From: an uncultured Phascolarctobacterium sp.
Lineage (GTDB): Bacteria; Bacillota; Negativicutes; Acidaminococcales; Acidaminococcaceae
Reading direction: 5' to 3'
Assembly: GCA_900544795.1 (NCBI GenBank)
Contig: UQWM01000001.1
Coordinates: 1-64,000 of the forward strand
Length of the DNA: 64,000 nt
Below the pieces are notes generated by a model. That model had not been told where the DNA came from, searched no databases, and saw only the letters and a program-made list of their open reading frames with translations. Both the position numbers and the translations under genes were made by a program. Below, in pieces: positions 25,834-34,787 of this stretch (position 1 is its first letter; every line of letters begins with the position of its first letter).

Positions 25834-26302
25834 TCAGCGCACTATTTTGTTTAGAAGCCTTCCCCAACGCATTATAAACAGTTATAGAACAGATATAATA
25901 TAATTGTTTTCCAATATATATTCCCCTGTTTGTGGATATTTTACATTATTTTCAGAATTATTGCAAGCTATTTCGTAAATTTTATTACTTTAACTGATAT
26001 TTATCTATATTTTCTAATAATTCATTAGTTTTCACGAGTGCTGCCTGCGGCTATTTTACAGGCAAAATCTATTTTTACAGACGTCCCTTTTATAAGTTAC
26101 TTATTAAAGGCTGCCGAAGCGCATACCAAAGCTATTTTCAACATATTTAAAAAGTTTATAAACCTAATTTGTGCAGCGTTAAAATGGTAAACAAGGTAAA
26201 CTATAAATACAGAAAATTATCTGCAGCAGCTAGAAAAATCAAAACTTTTTCGCCTGCCGCAAATACCTGTAGCAACAACCTTTTTAGAAGGAGGGATATT
26301 GT

Positions 26303-28048
26303 ATGAAAAAGCAAGAATTATCATGGAAGGCCGGCGGCCAGCAGGGCGAGGGCCTGGAGAGCCTGGGCGAGATTTTCGCCGCAGCTTTATGCTCTTTGGG
26401 CTATGACGTGTATGGTTACCGTCAGTTTTCGTCCCGGATCAAGGGCGGCCACACCAGCTACAAGCTGCGCATAGCCAACCACCCTGTCGCCACTATCGCC
26501 ACCGGCTGCAACCTGCTGATAGCGATGGACCCCGACACACTGGAGGTGGATGCGCCTGAACTGACGGCTGAAGGCATTTTAGTTACCGATGCTGCCTGGC
26601 TGGAAGGTAAAAACCCAAAGGTACGCACTGTTGCTCTATCCTGGAACGAACTGAGCAAAGCAGACGGTACAACACTGCCGAAAAACATTCTGGCTTTAGG
26701 CATCACCGCCGCTTTACTGGGCATCGATACTGCCAAACTGCTGCCGCTGCTGGAGAAGCAATACGGACGCAAAGGCGCAGAGGTAATGGCAATCAATCGT
26801 CTGGCTTTAGAAACAGGCCACGATTATATCAAGAACAACTATGCCGACCTGCTGGGCACTTTTACTATGCCGGAGTTGGAAAACCCTCAGCCGAAGCTGT
26901 TTATGCTGGGCAACGAGGCGATCGCACTGGGTGCTTTGACGGCGGGGGCAAAATTTATGTCGGCCTACCCGATAACTCCCTCTTCGGAAATAATGGAATA
27001 TATGGTAAAATACGCGCCTGACGAAGGCGGCGTGATGCTGCAAACAGAGGACGAGATAGCAGCCTGTACGATGGCTATTGGTGCCGCCTACGCTGGCGCC
27101 CGTGCTTTTACAGCAACGGCAGGGCCTGGTTTATCGCTGATGGCGGAAGCTATTGGCCTGGCAGAAATGACCGAAACGCCGCTGGTGCTTGTTGATACGC
27201 AGCGGGGCGGCCCCAGCACAGGCCTGCCGACCAAGCATGAACAATCAGATCTAATGGCTGCTATTTACAACACTCACGGCGATACGGGCAAGATCGTACT
27301 GTCACCTTCTTCTATTGAAGAAGCGTTTTACTACACTTTCGAGGCCTTCAATCTGGCTGAAGAATACCAATGCCCTGTTATCGTGCTGTCCGACCTGCAG
27401 CTTTCCTTAGGCAAGCAGTCGGTCACCAGCCTTGATTACGACAAGCTGCAGATCCGTCGCGGCAAGTTGATCAAAGAAGGGTTGCCGGAGATCAAATCGC
27501 CGGAATATTTTAAACGCTACGACCTGAACGCCGAAGACAATATTTCGCTGCGCGCCCTCCCGGGCACGCCTAACGGCATTAGCCTGGGTACAGGCCTGGA
27601 GCACGACGAAGTGGGCCGGCCTTCGGAAAACAAGGCCATGCGCACAAACCAAACAAACAAACGTCTGCGCAAAATGCGTGGCGTTATAGATACTTTTGAC
27701 CAACCGCTGTACGAGGACGCTCCCTATCCGCAAAGCGACCTGCTGATCATTGGCATGGCAGGCACCAGGGCTGTTATCAGCGAAGTGGCTGACGAGCTGC
27801 GCGAAAAAGGCCTGCGGGTCAACCATGTGCAGATGCGTCTGCTGTCGCCTTTCCCGGTCTGCGCACTCAACCATTATTTGCAGGAAGCAAAAAAAATCGT
27901 CGTCGTCGAGCACAACGCTACAGCGCAGCTGGCACGGTTGATTAAAATGAATATGCCGCCTTGCCCGGAACTACACTCTATTTTGAAATACAACGGCGAT
28001 ATTTTCTACAAAGAAGAATTGCTGGCCAAATGCAAGGAGGTGCTCTAA
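26303..28048 (+). CDS. korA: 2-oxoacid:ferredoxin oxidoreductase, fused gamma/alpha subunit (KorA type)
   Basis: Catalyses CoA-dependent oxidative decarboxylation of a 2-oxoacid (2-oxoglutarate or similar) with ferredoxin, or the reverse carboxylation, together with KorB. 581 residues: residues 1-190 are the gamma domain (GGQQGEGLESLGEIFAAALC, RIKGGHTSYKLRI), then the alpha pyrimidine-binding domain with KFMSAYPITPSSEIMEYM near 220, GPGLSLMAEAIGLAEM, and a C-terminal domain II. This fused layout is normal for KorA. GAAGGAGG before ATG 26303. korB begins 2 bases after the stop. The exact substrate is not visible. Confidence 0.93.
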   Translation: MKKQELSWKAGGQQGEGLESLGEIFAAALCSLGYDVYGYRQFSSRIKGGHTSYKLRIANHPVATIATGCNLLIAMDPDTLEVDAPELTAEGILVTDAAWLEGKNPKVRTVALSWNELSKADGTTLPKNILALGITAALLGIDTAKLLPLLEKQYGRKGAEVMAINRLALETGHDYIKNNYADLLGTFTMPELENPQPKLFMLGNEAIALGALTAGAKFMSAYPITPSSEIMEYMVKYAPDEGGVMLQTEDEIAACTMAIGAAYAGARAFTATAGPGLSLMAEAIGLAEMTETPLVLVDTQRGGPSTGLPTKHEQSDLMAAIYNTHGDTGKIVLSPSSIEEAFYYTFEAFNLAEEYQCPVIVLSDLQLSLGKQSVTSLDYDKLQIRRGKLIKEGLPEIKSPEYFKRYDLNAEDNISLRALPGTPNGISLGTGLEHDEVGRPSENKAMRTNQTNKRLRKMRGVIDTFDQPLYEDAPYPQSDLLIIGMAGTRAVISEVADELREKGLRVNHVQMRLLSPFPVCALNHYLQEAKKIVVVEHNATAQLARLIKMNMPPCPELHSILKYNGDIFYKEELLAKCKEVL

Positions 28049-28049
28049 G

Positions 28050-28910
28050 ATGTCGACCTTAGCTAGTTTCCAAAATCAAGTCAAACCTAACTGGTGCCCA
28101 GGCTGCGGCGATTATGCCGTACAAATGGCTTTGCAGCAGGCAGCGGTAAAATTAAATCTGGAGCCCCATCAGCTGGCGCTGGTTTCCGGCATTGGCTGCA
28201 GCGGCCGCATGGGCGGTTATTTGTACGCTTACGGCATGCACACTACCCACGGCAGGGCACTGCCCTTCGCCCAGGGTGTTAAGCTGGCCAACCCCGATCT
28301 GACCGTTATTGCCTGCGGCGGTGACGGCGACGGTTTTGCCATTGGCACAGCGCACACTATCCACGCTATGCGCCGCAATGTCAATATAACTTATATCCTG
28401 ATGGACAACCATGTTTACGGCCTGACCAAGGGCCAGACCTCGCCCCGCAGCGACGTGGGCTTTAAAACCAAAACTACGCCGACGGGCAATATCGAAACCC
28501 CGATCGCTGCTTTGGAATTGGCGCTGGCTTCCGGCGCGTCCTTTGTAGCACAGGGCTTTTCGGCCCAGCTGCCGCAGCTGGTCGATCTGATCGTAGCCGC
28601 TGTCAAACACGAAGGTTTCTCTTTCGTCAATGTGTTCAGCCCCTGCGTAACCTTTAACCATACCAACACTTATGAATGGTTCCGCGAGCATCTGAGCGAT
28701 GTCAAAGATATCGCCGGCTACGACCCCCATAACAAGGGGCTCGCCGCCCAGCACATTATGGAGCATGAAGGCATGCTGACCGGACTGATCTACGAAAACG
28801 ACAGACAGTCGTACGAACAGGCCAGCGGGCTGGCAGCTGCCAACACTATTAAAAATGTTGAAAAGATGCCCCGAGCCAATTTTGAAAAACTGCTGGAAGG
28901 TTTTAAATAA
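28050..28910 (+). CDS. korB: 2-oxoacid:ferredoxin oxidoreductase, beta subunit (KorB type)
   Basis: Thiamine-diphosphate-binding subunit. 286 residues. NWCPGCGDYAV near the N-terminus, GIGCSGRMGGYLYAYGMHT and the TPP motif CGGDGDGFAIGTAHTIHAM ending in the MDNHVYGLTKGQTSP segment are typical. Cys residues in the CPGC segment and C-terminal FSPCVTF match those that hold one 4Fe-4S cluster in this family. A terminator follows. Confidence 0.94.
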   Translation: MSTLASFQNQVKPNWCPGCGDYAVQMALQQAAVKLNLEPHQLALVSGIGCSGRMGGYLYAYGMHTTHGRALPFAQGVKLANPDLTVIACGGDGDGFAIGTAHTIHAMRRNVNITYILMDNHVYGLTKGQTSPRSDVGFKTKTTPTGNIETPIAALELALASGASFVAQGFSAQLPQLVDLIVAAVKHEGFSFVNVFSPCVTFNHTNTYEWFREHLSDVKDIAGYDPHNKGLAAQHIMEHEGMLTGLIYENDRQSYEQASGLAAANTIKNVEKMPRANFEKLLEGFK

Positions 28911-28925
28911 TGTATTAAAGCAAAA

Positions 28926-28949
28926 AGCCACCCGAACGGGTGGTTTTTT
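28926..28949 (+). terminator. Rho-independent terminator of korAB
   Basis: ccacccg aa cgggtgg stem (28928-28943) followed by six T. Confidence 0.88.
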
Positions 28950-28973
28950 GCTTTGTAATATTTATTTTAAAAT

Positions 28974-28989
28974 TACTACGTTTGCAGTA
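28974..28989. promoter_or_regulatory. Palindrome 1 upstream of the MNT/HEPN pair
   Basis: tactacgtttgcagta, an imperfect inverted repeat 29 bases upstream of a second, more perfect copy. Resembles TACTACA...TGTAGTA-type operators bound by winged-helix repressors. Confidence 0.5.
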
Positions 28990-29002
28990 ATAATTTTAAA
29001 AC

Positions 29003-29018
29003 TACTACATTTGTAGTA
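29003..29018. promoter_or_regulatory. Palindrome 2 overlapping the MNT/HEPN promoter
   Basis: tactacatttgtagta, arms tactaca/tgtagta. A TATAAT follows at 29026-29031, so the palindrome occupies the -35 region. Probable operator. Confidence 0.6.
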
Positions 29019-29059
29019 ATAATGTTATAATAAAGTAAATTTGGCGGCAGGTGATGAAG

Positions 29060-29350
29060 ATGCAATACGGTTTAAATGACAAAATCATAATGGCCATCAA
29101 AGACCTGGCACAAAGGTACGCGCTGCACAAAGTCATTCTTTTCGGCTCGCGCGCAAGGGGCGATAACAGGGAACGCAGCGACATTGATTTAGCCGTCAGC
29201 GGCGGTAATACCACTGTTTTTGCCATTGAAGCAGAAACCGAGATCCCCACCTTGCTGCAGCTGGACATTGTAGACCTTAACAAACCTGTACAGGAAGAAT
29301 TGCTGCAGGCCATAGCCAACGAGGGAGTTACGCTTTATGAAAAAATTTGA
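29060..29350 (+). CDS. Minimal nucleotidyltransferase, MntA-type antitoxin
   Basis: About 97 residues. The MNT signature GSRARGDNRERSDID fits GSx10DxD exactly, and the third acidic residue is in LQLDIVDL. In MNT/HEPN toxin-antitoxin systems this protein silences the HEPN partner, in the MntA/HepT case by AMP transfer to a tyrosine. The frame allows GTG 29051, ATG 29054 and ATG 29060; AGGTGA at 29049-29054 favours 29060. The 3' end overlaps the HEPN gene by 14 bases, so translation is coupled. Likely promoter: the TATAAT at 29026-29031. Confidence 0.88.
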   Translation: MQYGLNDKIIMAIKDLAQRYALHKVILFGSRARGDNRERSDIDLAVSGGNTTVFAIEAETEIPTLLQLDIVDLNKPVQEELLQAIANEGVTLYEKI

Positions 29351-29726
29351 AAATTTCTGCAGGGCTTTAGCCAATCTTGAAAAAACTACCGGATATGCAC
29401 AGCCTTATGACACCGTTGTTCTGACGGGCATGGCAGCTTTATATGAAATATGCTTTGAGCAGTCGTGGAAAGCCATGAAAGAACTTTTAGAACAGCAGGG
29501 TTTTGCTGAAAACAAAACAGGTTCGCCAAGGCAGGTTTTAAAAACCGCTTACCAGTCGGGCATGATAGACGATGAAGAATTGTGGCTGCAGGCTTTACAG
29601 GCGCGCAACAATGTTGCCCACGCTTATAACGAAGCCATAGCATTGAACATAGTCAAAGAAACACAGGAAACTTACATTGCCATGTTCCAAAAATTAAAAA
29701 CCGTTTTAGAAGAAAACTGGTTATAA
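29337..29726 (+). CDS. HEPN protein, HepT-like toxin / nucleotidyltransferase substrate-binding protein
   Basis: 129-residue all-alpha protein of the HI0074-like family. The motif RNNVAHAY fits Rx4HxY, the RNase motif of HEPN toxins including the tyrosine modified in HepT. Other family parts are LTGMAALYEICFEQSWKAMKELL and VLKTAYQSGMIDDEELWLQAL. Paired with the MNT gene directly upstream. Toxicity is inferred from the family; some such pairs may do other work. Confidence 0.87.
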   Translation: MKKFENFCRALANLEKTTGYAQPYDTVVLTGMAALYEICFEQSWKAMKELLEQQGFAENKTGSPRQVLKTAYQSGMIDDEELWLQALQARNNVAHAYNEAIALNIVKETQETYIAMFQKLKTVLEENWL

Positions 29727-29731
29727 AAATC

Positions 29732-29762
29732 AATAACGCCGGGCCATTGGCCCGGCGTTATT
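29732..29762. terminator. Bidirectional terminator
   Basis: aataacgccgggcc att ggcccggcgttatt, a perfect 14-bp stem between the convergent HEPN and gltS genes. Confidence 0.9.
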
Positions 29763-29772
29763 CTTATTGGCT

Positions 29773-30966
29773 TTAAAACATATTCAAAAACAGGGTTATA
29801 ACAAAAGCATTGATAAAGTCGATGAACAGGCTGCCAACCAAAGGTACAATAAAATAGGCCTTGGGGGCAGGTCCGTAACGGGCGACGATAGCGTTCATAT
29901 TGGCCATGGCGTTAGGCGTAGCGCCCATACCAAAACCACAACCGGCAGCCGTGATAACAGCCGCTTCGTAGTCGCGACCCATGGCGTTAAAAATAAGAAA
30001 GCGGGCAAAAAGTGCCATCAAGGCCGTCTGCGCCAGCAGCATCACTACCAGCGGCAAAGCCAGCTCGCTTAGCTGCCACAGCTTTAGTCCCATCAACGCC
30101 ATCGAAAGGAAGATGGACAGGGCCACGCTGCCCATAACGTCGATTTCTTTAGAAAAAACTTCGTATTTACCGGTCAGGTCAGCCAGGTTACGAATAATGG
30201 CTGCCGCCAACATCGCACCGATATAGGGCGGAAAAGTGACGCCCAAAGATGTGATCCAGCCGGTGATCCACGAACCGATACCCATGGCGATCAGCAGCTG
30301 GCCAATGCCGAACAAGAAATATTCTTTATCGACAGCGTAGGCTTCTTTACCGACGACAGTGGTTTTATGCACCGGTTCCTGGACACATTCAAAACAAAAT
30401 AAATTATCTTTGTCGATGAGATAACGGGCAATAGGACCGCCAATAACACTGCCCATAACAAGGCCGAAGGTGGCCGCCGCAATAGCTACGGTAGCGGCAC
30501 CCTGCGCACCCATTTCTTCGAGCAGCGGCCCGAAGGAACCGGCAGTGCCGTGCCCGCCGACCATAGGGATAGATCCTGTAGCCATGCCGATAAGCGGCCC
30601 CAGGTCAAAAACTTTGGCCAGGCCGATACCGAGCAGGTTTTGCAACACGATGAGCAGTCCGCAGATCAGCACCAGCTTAAAAACGCTGAGGCCGCCTTCT
30701 TTAAGCATACGCAGGCTGGCCGTATAACCGATGCTGGTAAAAAACATGGTCATAAAAAATCCCTGCAGCGAGGTATCCATTTCCAACTGCCAAAAGCCGC
30801 CCGTGGTCATGACCAGATTGAGCAGTGAAAAAAGCACGCCGCCGATGACCGGCGCCGGGATGCAATATTGGTCAAAAACATTGAACCTGCGCTTCAAGCG
30901 CAGGCCAATATAGTAAACGACTACAGCTACGGCAGTCATTTGGTACATATCCAAATCAATATTCAT
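29773..30966 (-). CDS. gltS: Sodium/glutamate symporter
   Basis: Inner-membrane Na+-driven glutamate uptake protein of the ESS family. 397 residues with about ten hydrophobic segments. Family signatures: GGVLFSLLNLVM, MVGGHGTAGSFGPLLEEMG, and near the C-terminus GCGFGMGATPNAMANMNAI, plus KAYFIVPLVGSLFIDF. Weak AAGGA site before ATG 30966. It lies 42 bases downstream of trxB and may share its transcript. Confidence 0.95.
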   Translation of the reverse strand: MNIDLDMYQMTAVAVVVYYIGLRLKRRFNVFDQYCIPAPVIGGVLFSLLNLVMTTGGFWQLEMDTSLQGFFMTMFFTSIGYTASLRMLKEGGLSVFKLVLICGLLIVLQNLLGIGLAKVFDLGPLIGMATGSIPMVGGHGTAGSFGPLLEEMGAQGAATVAIAAATFGLVMGSVIGGPIARYLIDKDNLFCFECVQEPVHKTTVVGKEAYAVDKEYFLFGIGQLLIAMGIGSWITGWITSLGVTFPPYIGAMLAAAIIRNLADLTGKYEVFSKEIDVMGSVALSIFLSMALMGLKLWQLSELALPLVVMLLAQTALMALFARFLIFNAMGRDYEAAVITAAGCGFGMGATPNAMANMNAIVARYGPAPKAYFIVPLVGSLFIDFINAFVITLFLNMF

Positions 30967-31008
30967 CAGGTATCACGATCCTTATTAGATGTTCCACCCG
31001 CTTACCCA

Positions 31009-31938
31009 TCACAAAAGGTCGATATAGTCACAAGCCGCTAAAGCAGCTTCTGTACCATCGGCAGCAGCAGTTGTCAGCTGGCGCACCTTTTTGGCGCGGC
31101 CGTCACCGGCGGCAAAGATGCCCGGGCACGAGGTAGCGCAGTTTTCGTCAGTTTTGATATAGCCGTAAGCATCCAGCTCGACTAAAGCAGCAAAGGCTTT
31201 GTTATCGGGGATATGTCCAATGGCGATAAAAACTGCTTCAACATCCAAAACCTGCTCCGTTTGGCTGACATTATCACGTACGTTCAACGATTCCAGCTTG
31301 TCAGTACCGTTGAGCGCCGTAACTTCGCTTTCCAGCAGAAAATGTACGTTTTTGTGCTCTTGCAGCTTCTCCAGCAGGCGTTTTTCGGCACTACAGGTTT
31401 TACTACGGTGGATAAGATAAACATTTTTACTGGTAGAACTTAATACCAAAGCGTCGTCAAGGGCCGTATTGCCGCCCCCGACCACAGCCACGTTTTTATC
31501 CTTAAAAAACGCGCCGTCGCAGGTGGCACAGTAGGAAACGCCGGCACCGATGAATTTATCTTCATTATCCAGCCCTAAGGGGCGCACACGCGCGCCAGTA
31601 GCTAAAATAACGGTTTTAGCCAGCAGCTCGCCGCCATATTCAGTCTGCACGCCTTTGTGATAGCCATAATCATGCAGGCCTGTAACCTTGTCATAAGCGA
31701 TCTCGGCACCCATTTTTATGGCCTGGTTATACAGCGCTTCGGCAAATTCAAAACCGGCAATGGATTCAAAGCCGGGGAAATTCTCTACATGTGAAGCGTT
31801 GATGATCTGACCGCCCTGCAGATACTGCTCGACCAGTTTAACAGATTTACCGGCCCGAGCCGCATAAACTGCCGCCGTCAATCCGGCTGTACCGGCACCG
31901 ACGATCAGTACATCAGTCATGATTTGTTTCTCAGTCAT
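31009..31938 (-). CDS. trxB: Thioredoxin reductase
   Basis: FAD/NADPH enzyme that reduces thioredoxin. About 309 residues: VLIVGAGTAGLTAAVYAARAG (FAD), the redox-active SYCATCDGAFF, VAVVGGGNTALDDALVL (NADPH) and GIFAAGDGRAKKVRQLTTA at the C-terminus. The frame opens at 31962 with TTG, but ATG 31938 has GGTGA in front and fits the family start. Lies 25 bases after trxA. Confidence 0.96.
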   Translation of the reverse strand: MTEKQIMTDVLIVGAGTAGLTAAVYAARAGKSVKLVEQYLQGGQIINASHVENFPGFESIAGFEFAEALYNQAIKMGAEIAYDKVTGLHDYGYHKGVQTEYGGELLAKTVILATGARVRPLGLDNEDKFIGAGVSYCATCDGAFFKDKNVAVVGGGNTALDDALVLSSTSKNVYLIHRSKTCSAEKRLLEKLQEHKNVHFLLESEVTALNGTDKLESLNVRDNVSQTEQVLDVEAVFIAIGHIPDNKAFAALVELDAYGYIKTDENCATSCPGIFAAGDGRAKKVRQLTTAAADGTEAALAACDYIDLL

Positions 31939-31963
31939 ATTTTCACCGCTTCCCAGCCGCAAT

Positions 31964-32272
31964 TTATTTCAGCATCGCCAAAATAGCTGGCTTCGGCTGT
32001 ACGCCGACAGATTGTTTTACTGGTTTGCCGTCCTCAAAAACGATTAAGGTCGGGATAGTTTGAACCTTGTATTCAGAAGCCAGCTCCTGGTTGGCGTCAA
32101 CATCTACCTTGCAGACTTTAACGTCGGTCAGTTCGCTGCCCAACTGGTCGATGATGGGACCGAGCATACGGCAGGGGCCGCACCAGGAAGCCCAAAAATC
32201 CACCAATACTTTACCTTTAGCCTCCAGCACTTCTTTTGTAAAAGTTGCATCCGTAACATGTACAACTGACAT
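31964..32272 (-). CDS. trxA: Thioredoxin
   Basis: 102 residues with the active site WCGPC (Cys31, Cys34) after KVLVDFWAS, and the cis-proline segment VQTIPTLIVFEDGKPV. Start ATG 32272 with AGGAGA upstream. Forms a thioredoxin system with trxB directly downstream. Confidence 0.98.
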   Translation of the reverse strand: MSVVHVTDATFTKEVLEAKGKVLVDFWASWCGPCRMLGPIIDQLGSELTDVKVCKVDVDANQELASEYKVQTIPTLIVFEDGKPVKQSVGVQPKPAILAMLK

Positions 32273-32408
32273 AATAACATCTCCTTTTATCCATATATTT
32301 TATATCTATCTTAATTGTACCTACTATTGATAATAATTGCAACAAATAATAATTACATTATCATTGCTAAAAACTCCATAAAATATTCTTTGGCTTTTAA
32401 AACGGCAA

Positions 32409-32437
32409 CAAGCACTTTGCTGTAGGCAAAGTGCTTA
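32409..32437 (-). terminator. Putative terminator
   Basis: caagcactttgc / gcaaagtgctta stem with a 5-base loop just after the PAS-GGDEF gene. The T tract on the minus strand is weak, so termination may be partial. Confidence 0.6.
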
Positions 32438-32443
32438 TTGATA

Positions 32444-34018
32444 TCAAGGCTGATATATCTTATATTGGTTTTTGCCATGCCTTTTAGCGTCATACAGAGC
32501 GATATCGCTTTGCCGGATCAATAAATCCACATCTGCCAGCTGCTCACTGGCCGCGATACCAAGGCTGGCCGACAGCACGGCAAATTTTTCATTGCGACCG
32601 ATAGCCCGCTGTAAGTTCGTCAAGAAGCGTTCCCCCAACTCTGCCAACTCAGACTCATTTCTTGGCCCCAGCACCACTGCTAAAAACTCGTCGCCGCCGA
32701 TACGGGCGATAAACGACTCGCAGAAGGTCTCACGCAGGACATCAGTCACCATGATCAAGGCAATGTCGCCCGTCTGGTGACCATGGATATCGTTGATCTT
32801 TTTAAAATTATCCAGGTCGATATAAAAAAGATTGACTCGCTGCACCATATTTTTCAGCTTGCCCATATATTCATAAAAATGACGGCGGTTATAAAGTTCA
32901 GTCAGATGGTCGGTATTGGCGTTATGCAAGATCCTCTTGGATAAGCTGCGCTCAACAGTCACATCCCTGCACATACACAACACGCCCACGGCCGTACCAA
33001 AAACATCATAAATAGGCTGTTCATAGATTTCCATATTTCTGGCACGGCCATTGACAAACAGGGTAGCGTCGGCGTAGCCTTTAGCATTGATCTCGCCCAT
33101 ATCAAATAAATTCTTATGCTTCCAGGACGCATATTCCTGCCCTAAAAGTGTTTCCCTGTCAACGGCGAAATACTGACTGCAGTTTTCATTAGCGTTGATA
33201 ATGATGCCAGCTTCATTGGTCAACAGCACTGCGAAAGGCAGGTTACGCAGAATGACTTCCAATTCCGCACCCATATTTTCCAGATCGGTAACATCCTGGG
33301 CAATGCCGACCGTGCCGATCAACTGCTGTTCATCATCAAAAATCGGTGATTTATAGGTTTTGAACTGACGCATACCGTGCTTAGTCTTGACCTTTTCGTC
33401 AAAGACGCAGGTTTTGCGCTTCTGCAGCACGATCTCTTCTGTTTCTAAACAGACATATTCGCCCTGCTCATATTCTTCCTGCTTGATATCCCAGATATAA
33501 TAATGGCCGCGGCCTTCAACATCAGCCTTGGTCTTGCCAACCGCGCGGCAAAAGCCGTCATTGACCTTTAAATGGGCACCCCGGACATCCTTGAACCAGA
33601 TCAAGTTAGGGATACTGTTGATGGCTGTTTCCAGATAGCTGCGGTACAGGTTGCGGTCTTTAACAGCCTTGATCGCTTCAAAAAGGCGTTTTAATTTAAA
33701 AATAACAAAGGCTTCGCCATAAGGTTGAGCCCAAATATCTGTTAAAAACTGATAAGTTTTCCCAGACAGCTGCTGCACCAAAGCCGCAGGCGCACACAAA
33801 ATCACTTCCGCACCTGTTTTAGCCTGCTGCAGGGCTTGCAGCACATCAGCATCCACAAGCTCGCAGATGATAATATCGGCAGTTTTTATCGCCTCATCGG
33901 CGTCCTTTTGCAGCAGTACCTGGTGGGCAAAGCCTTCCAGCGGCGGCATACTCCGCACAGCGTTATACAAAAAATCGTTCTGGCTTAAAATTAGTATCTC
34001 TATTTTATAATGATACAT
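32444..34018 (-). CDS. PAS-PAS-GGDEF diguanylate cyclase
   Basis: 524 residues, soluble. Residues 1-125 resemble a degenerate receiver-like domain (ILILSQNDFLYNAV, ADIIICELVDADVL). A PAS domain follows at about 135-245 (INSIPNLIWFKDVRGAHLKV) and a second at about 255-360 (VLLTNEAGIIINANENCSQYF). The GGDEF domain covers about 370-520 with TDHLTELYNRRHF and the active RIGGDEFLAVV; the I-site position reads VTDVLRETF and is not a clear RxxD. Probably makes c-di-GMP in response to a PAS signal. Start chosen at ATG 34018, weak ribosome-binding site. Confidence 0.88.
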   Translation of the reverse strand: MYHYKIEILILSQNDFLYNAVRSMPPLEGFAHQVLLQKDADEAIKTADIIICELVDADVLQALQQAKTGAEVILCAPAALVQQLSGKTYQFLTDIWAQPYGEAFVIFKLKRLFEAIKAVKDRNLYRSYLETAINSIPNLIWFKDVRGAHLKVNDGFCRAVGKTKADVEGRGHYYIWDIKQEEYEQGEYVCLETEEIVLQKRKTCVFDEKVKTKHGMRQFKTYKSPIFDDEQQLIGTVGIAQDVTDLENMGAELEVILRNLPFAVLLTNEAGIIINANENCSQYFAVDRETLLGQEYASWKHKNLFDMGEINAKGYADATLFVNGRARNMEIYEQPIYDVFGTAVGVLCMCRDVTVERSLSKRILHNANTDHLTELYNRRHFYEYMGKLKNMVQRVNLFYIDLDNFKKINDIHGHQTGDIALIMVTDVLRETFCESFIARIGGDEFLAVVLGPRNESELAELGERFLTNLQRAIGRNEKFAVLSASLGIAASEQLADVDLLIRQSDIALYDAKRHGKNQYKIYQP

Positions 34019-34216
34019 ATTCTCACATCCAGTTATTTCATTTTCCTCAAAATCATTTTATAACAACACTATTCCAACTATATCTTCAACTATATTTATA
34101 TTAGTTCAAATTATATTTCATTACCTCTGTTTTGTCTACTGCTTAAGCAACTAAAGTATACATTATGTTATACTGTTTTTTATGATAAAAAAATCATCCG
34201 CACAAGGAGGACTATC

Positions 34217-34369
34217 ATACAAAACCACGCCGCACTTATAGAAACGGCACTGGCGGAAGCCATGTTTGCAGGCTGGCAGCGGCGAACAACAGTTTTTTTA
34301 TTTTGTTTACTGGCATACATAGAAAAAGAGCTTCCAAGATTTCTCTTGGAAGCTCTGGACTTACAATAG
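34217..34369 (+). CDS. Possible small ORF with an ATA start
   Basis: A perfect AAGGAGG at 34204-34210 is followed six bases later not by ATG but by ATA at 34217, from which 50 codons are open (QNHAALIETALAEAMFAGWQ ...) to TAG 34367-34369. The end overlaps the terminator of the tRNA-Ser on the opposite strand. A TATACT at 34170-34175 could be a -10. Either a rare non-canonical start, a decayed gene that lost its ATG, or chance. The rest of 34019-34203 shows no gene. Confidence 0.22.
   Translation: MQNHAALIETALAEAMFAGWQRRTTVFLFCLLAYIEKELPRFLLEALDLQ
34321..34355 (-). terminator. Terminator of tRNA-Ser(GCT)
   Basis: gagcttccaaga / tcttggaagctc stem (34328-34355) followed on the minus strand by TTTTTCT. 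Confidence 0.85.
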
Positions 34370-34460
34370 TGGCGGAGTGGGTGGGATTCGAACCCACGCA
34401 CGAGTCACCCCGTCTAACGATTTAGCAAACCGTCCTCTTCAGCCACTTGAGTACCACTCC
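34370..34460 (-). tRNA. tRNA-Ser (anticodon GCT)
   Basis: Acceptor GGAGTGG pairs with CCACTCC, discriminator G and encoded CCA. The anticodon stem-loop shows cggtttgctaaatcg with anticodon GCT, and there is a long variable arm as in serine tRNAs. Reads AGC/AGT codons. Confidence 0.95.
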
Positions 34461-34559
34461 GTTTGACTTACTAGGCTAGTATACACTATCCTGAGACTTT
34501 TTTCAAGAGCCGCCCAGCAAATATTTATTGCTATTATGCCGCTCAATTTGTTTTTAATA

Positions 34560-34647
34560 TGGCGGAGAGGGTGGGATTCGAACCCACGGAGGCTTGCACC
34601 TCGCTGGTTTTCAAGACCAGAGCCTTCAACCACTCGACCACCTCTCC
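34560..34647 (-). tRNA. tRNA-Ser (anticodon TGA)
   Basis: Acceptor GGAGAGG with CCTCTCC, discriminator G and encoded CCA; anticodon loop ctcttgaaaac-like with TGA; long variable arm. It lies 99 bases upstream of tRNA-Ser(GCT) and may be co-transcribed. Confidence 0.95.
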
Positions 34648-34744
34648 GTGCTTTTGTTATTATACGGCAAATAAGTATCTGCGTCAAGTTCAGCAGGCAG
34701 ATTATTGACTGCTCGGCAGCTTTCAGCAGGCTGGTAAATAAAGA

Positions 34745-34774
34745 AAACCGCCGTCAAAAATGACGGCGGTTTTA
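34745..34774 (-). terminator. Terminator of nifJ
   Basis: aaaaccgccgtca / tgacggcggtttt stem with a 4-base loop, T-rich on the minus strand. Confidence 0.88.
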
Positions 34775-34787
34775 GTGTTAAACAGGG

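Noticed and set aside
27407..27913. 168-codon minus-strand ORF
   Set aside because: Shadow of korA, low-complexity His/Gln-rich translation typical of antisense frames.
28152..28931. 259-codon minus-strand ORF
   Set aside because: Antisense to korB, whose motifs are complete; no plausible domain or ribosome-binding site.
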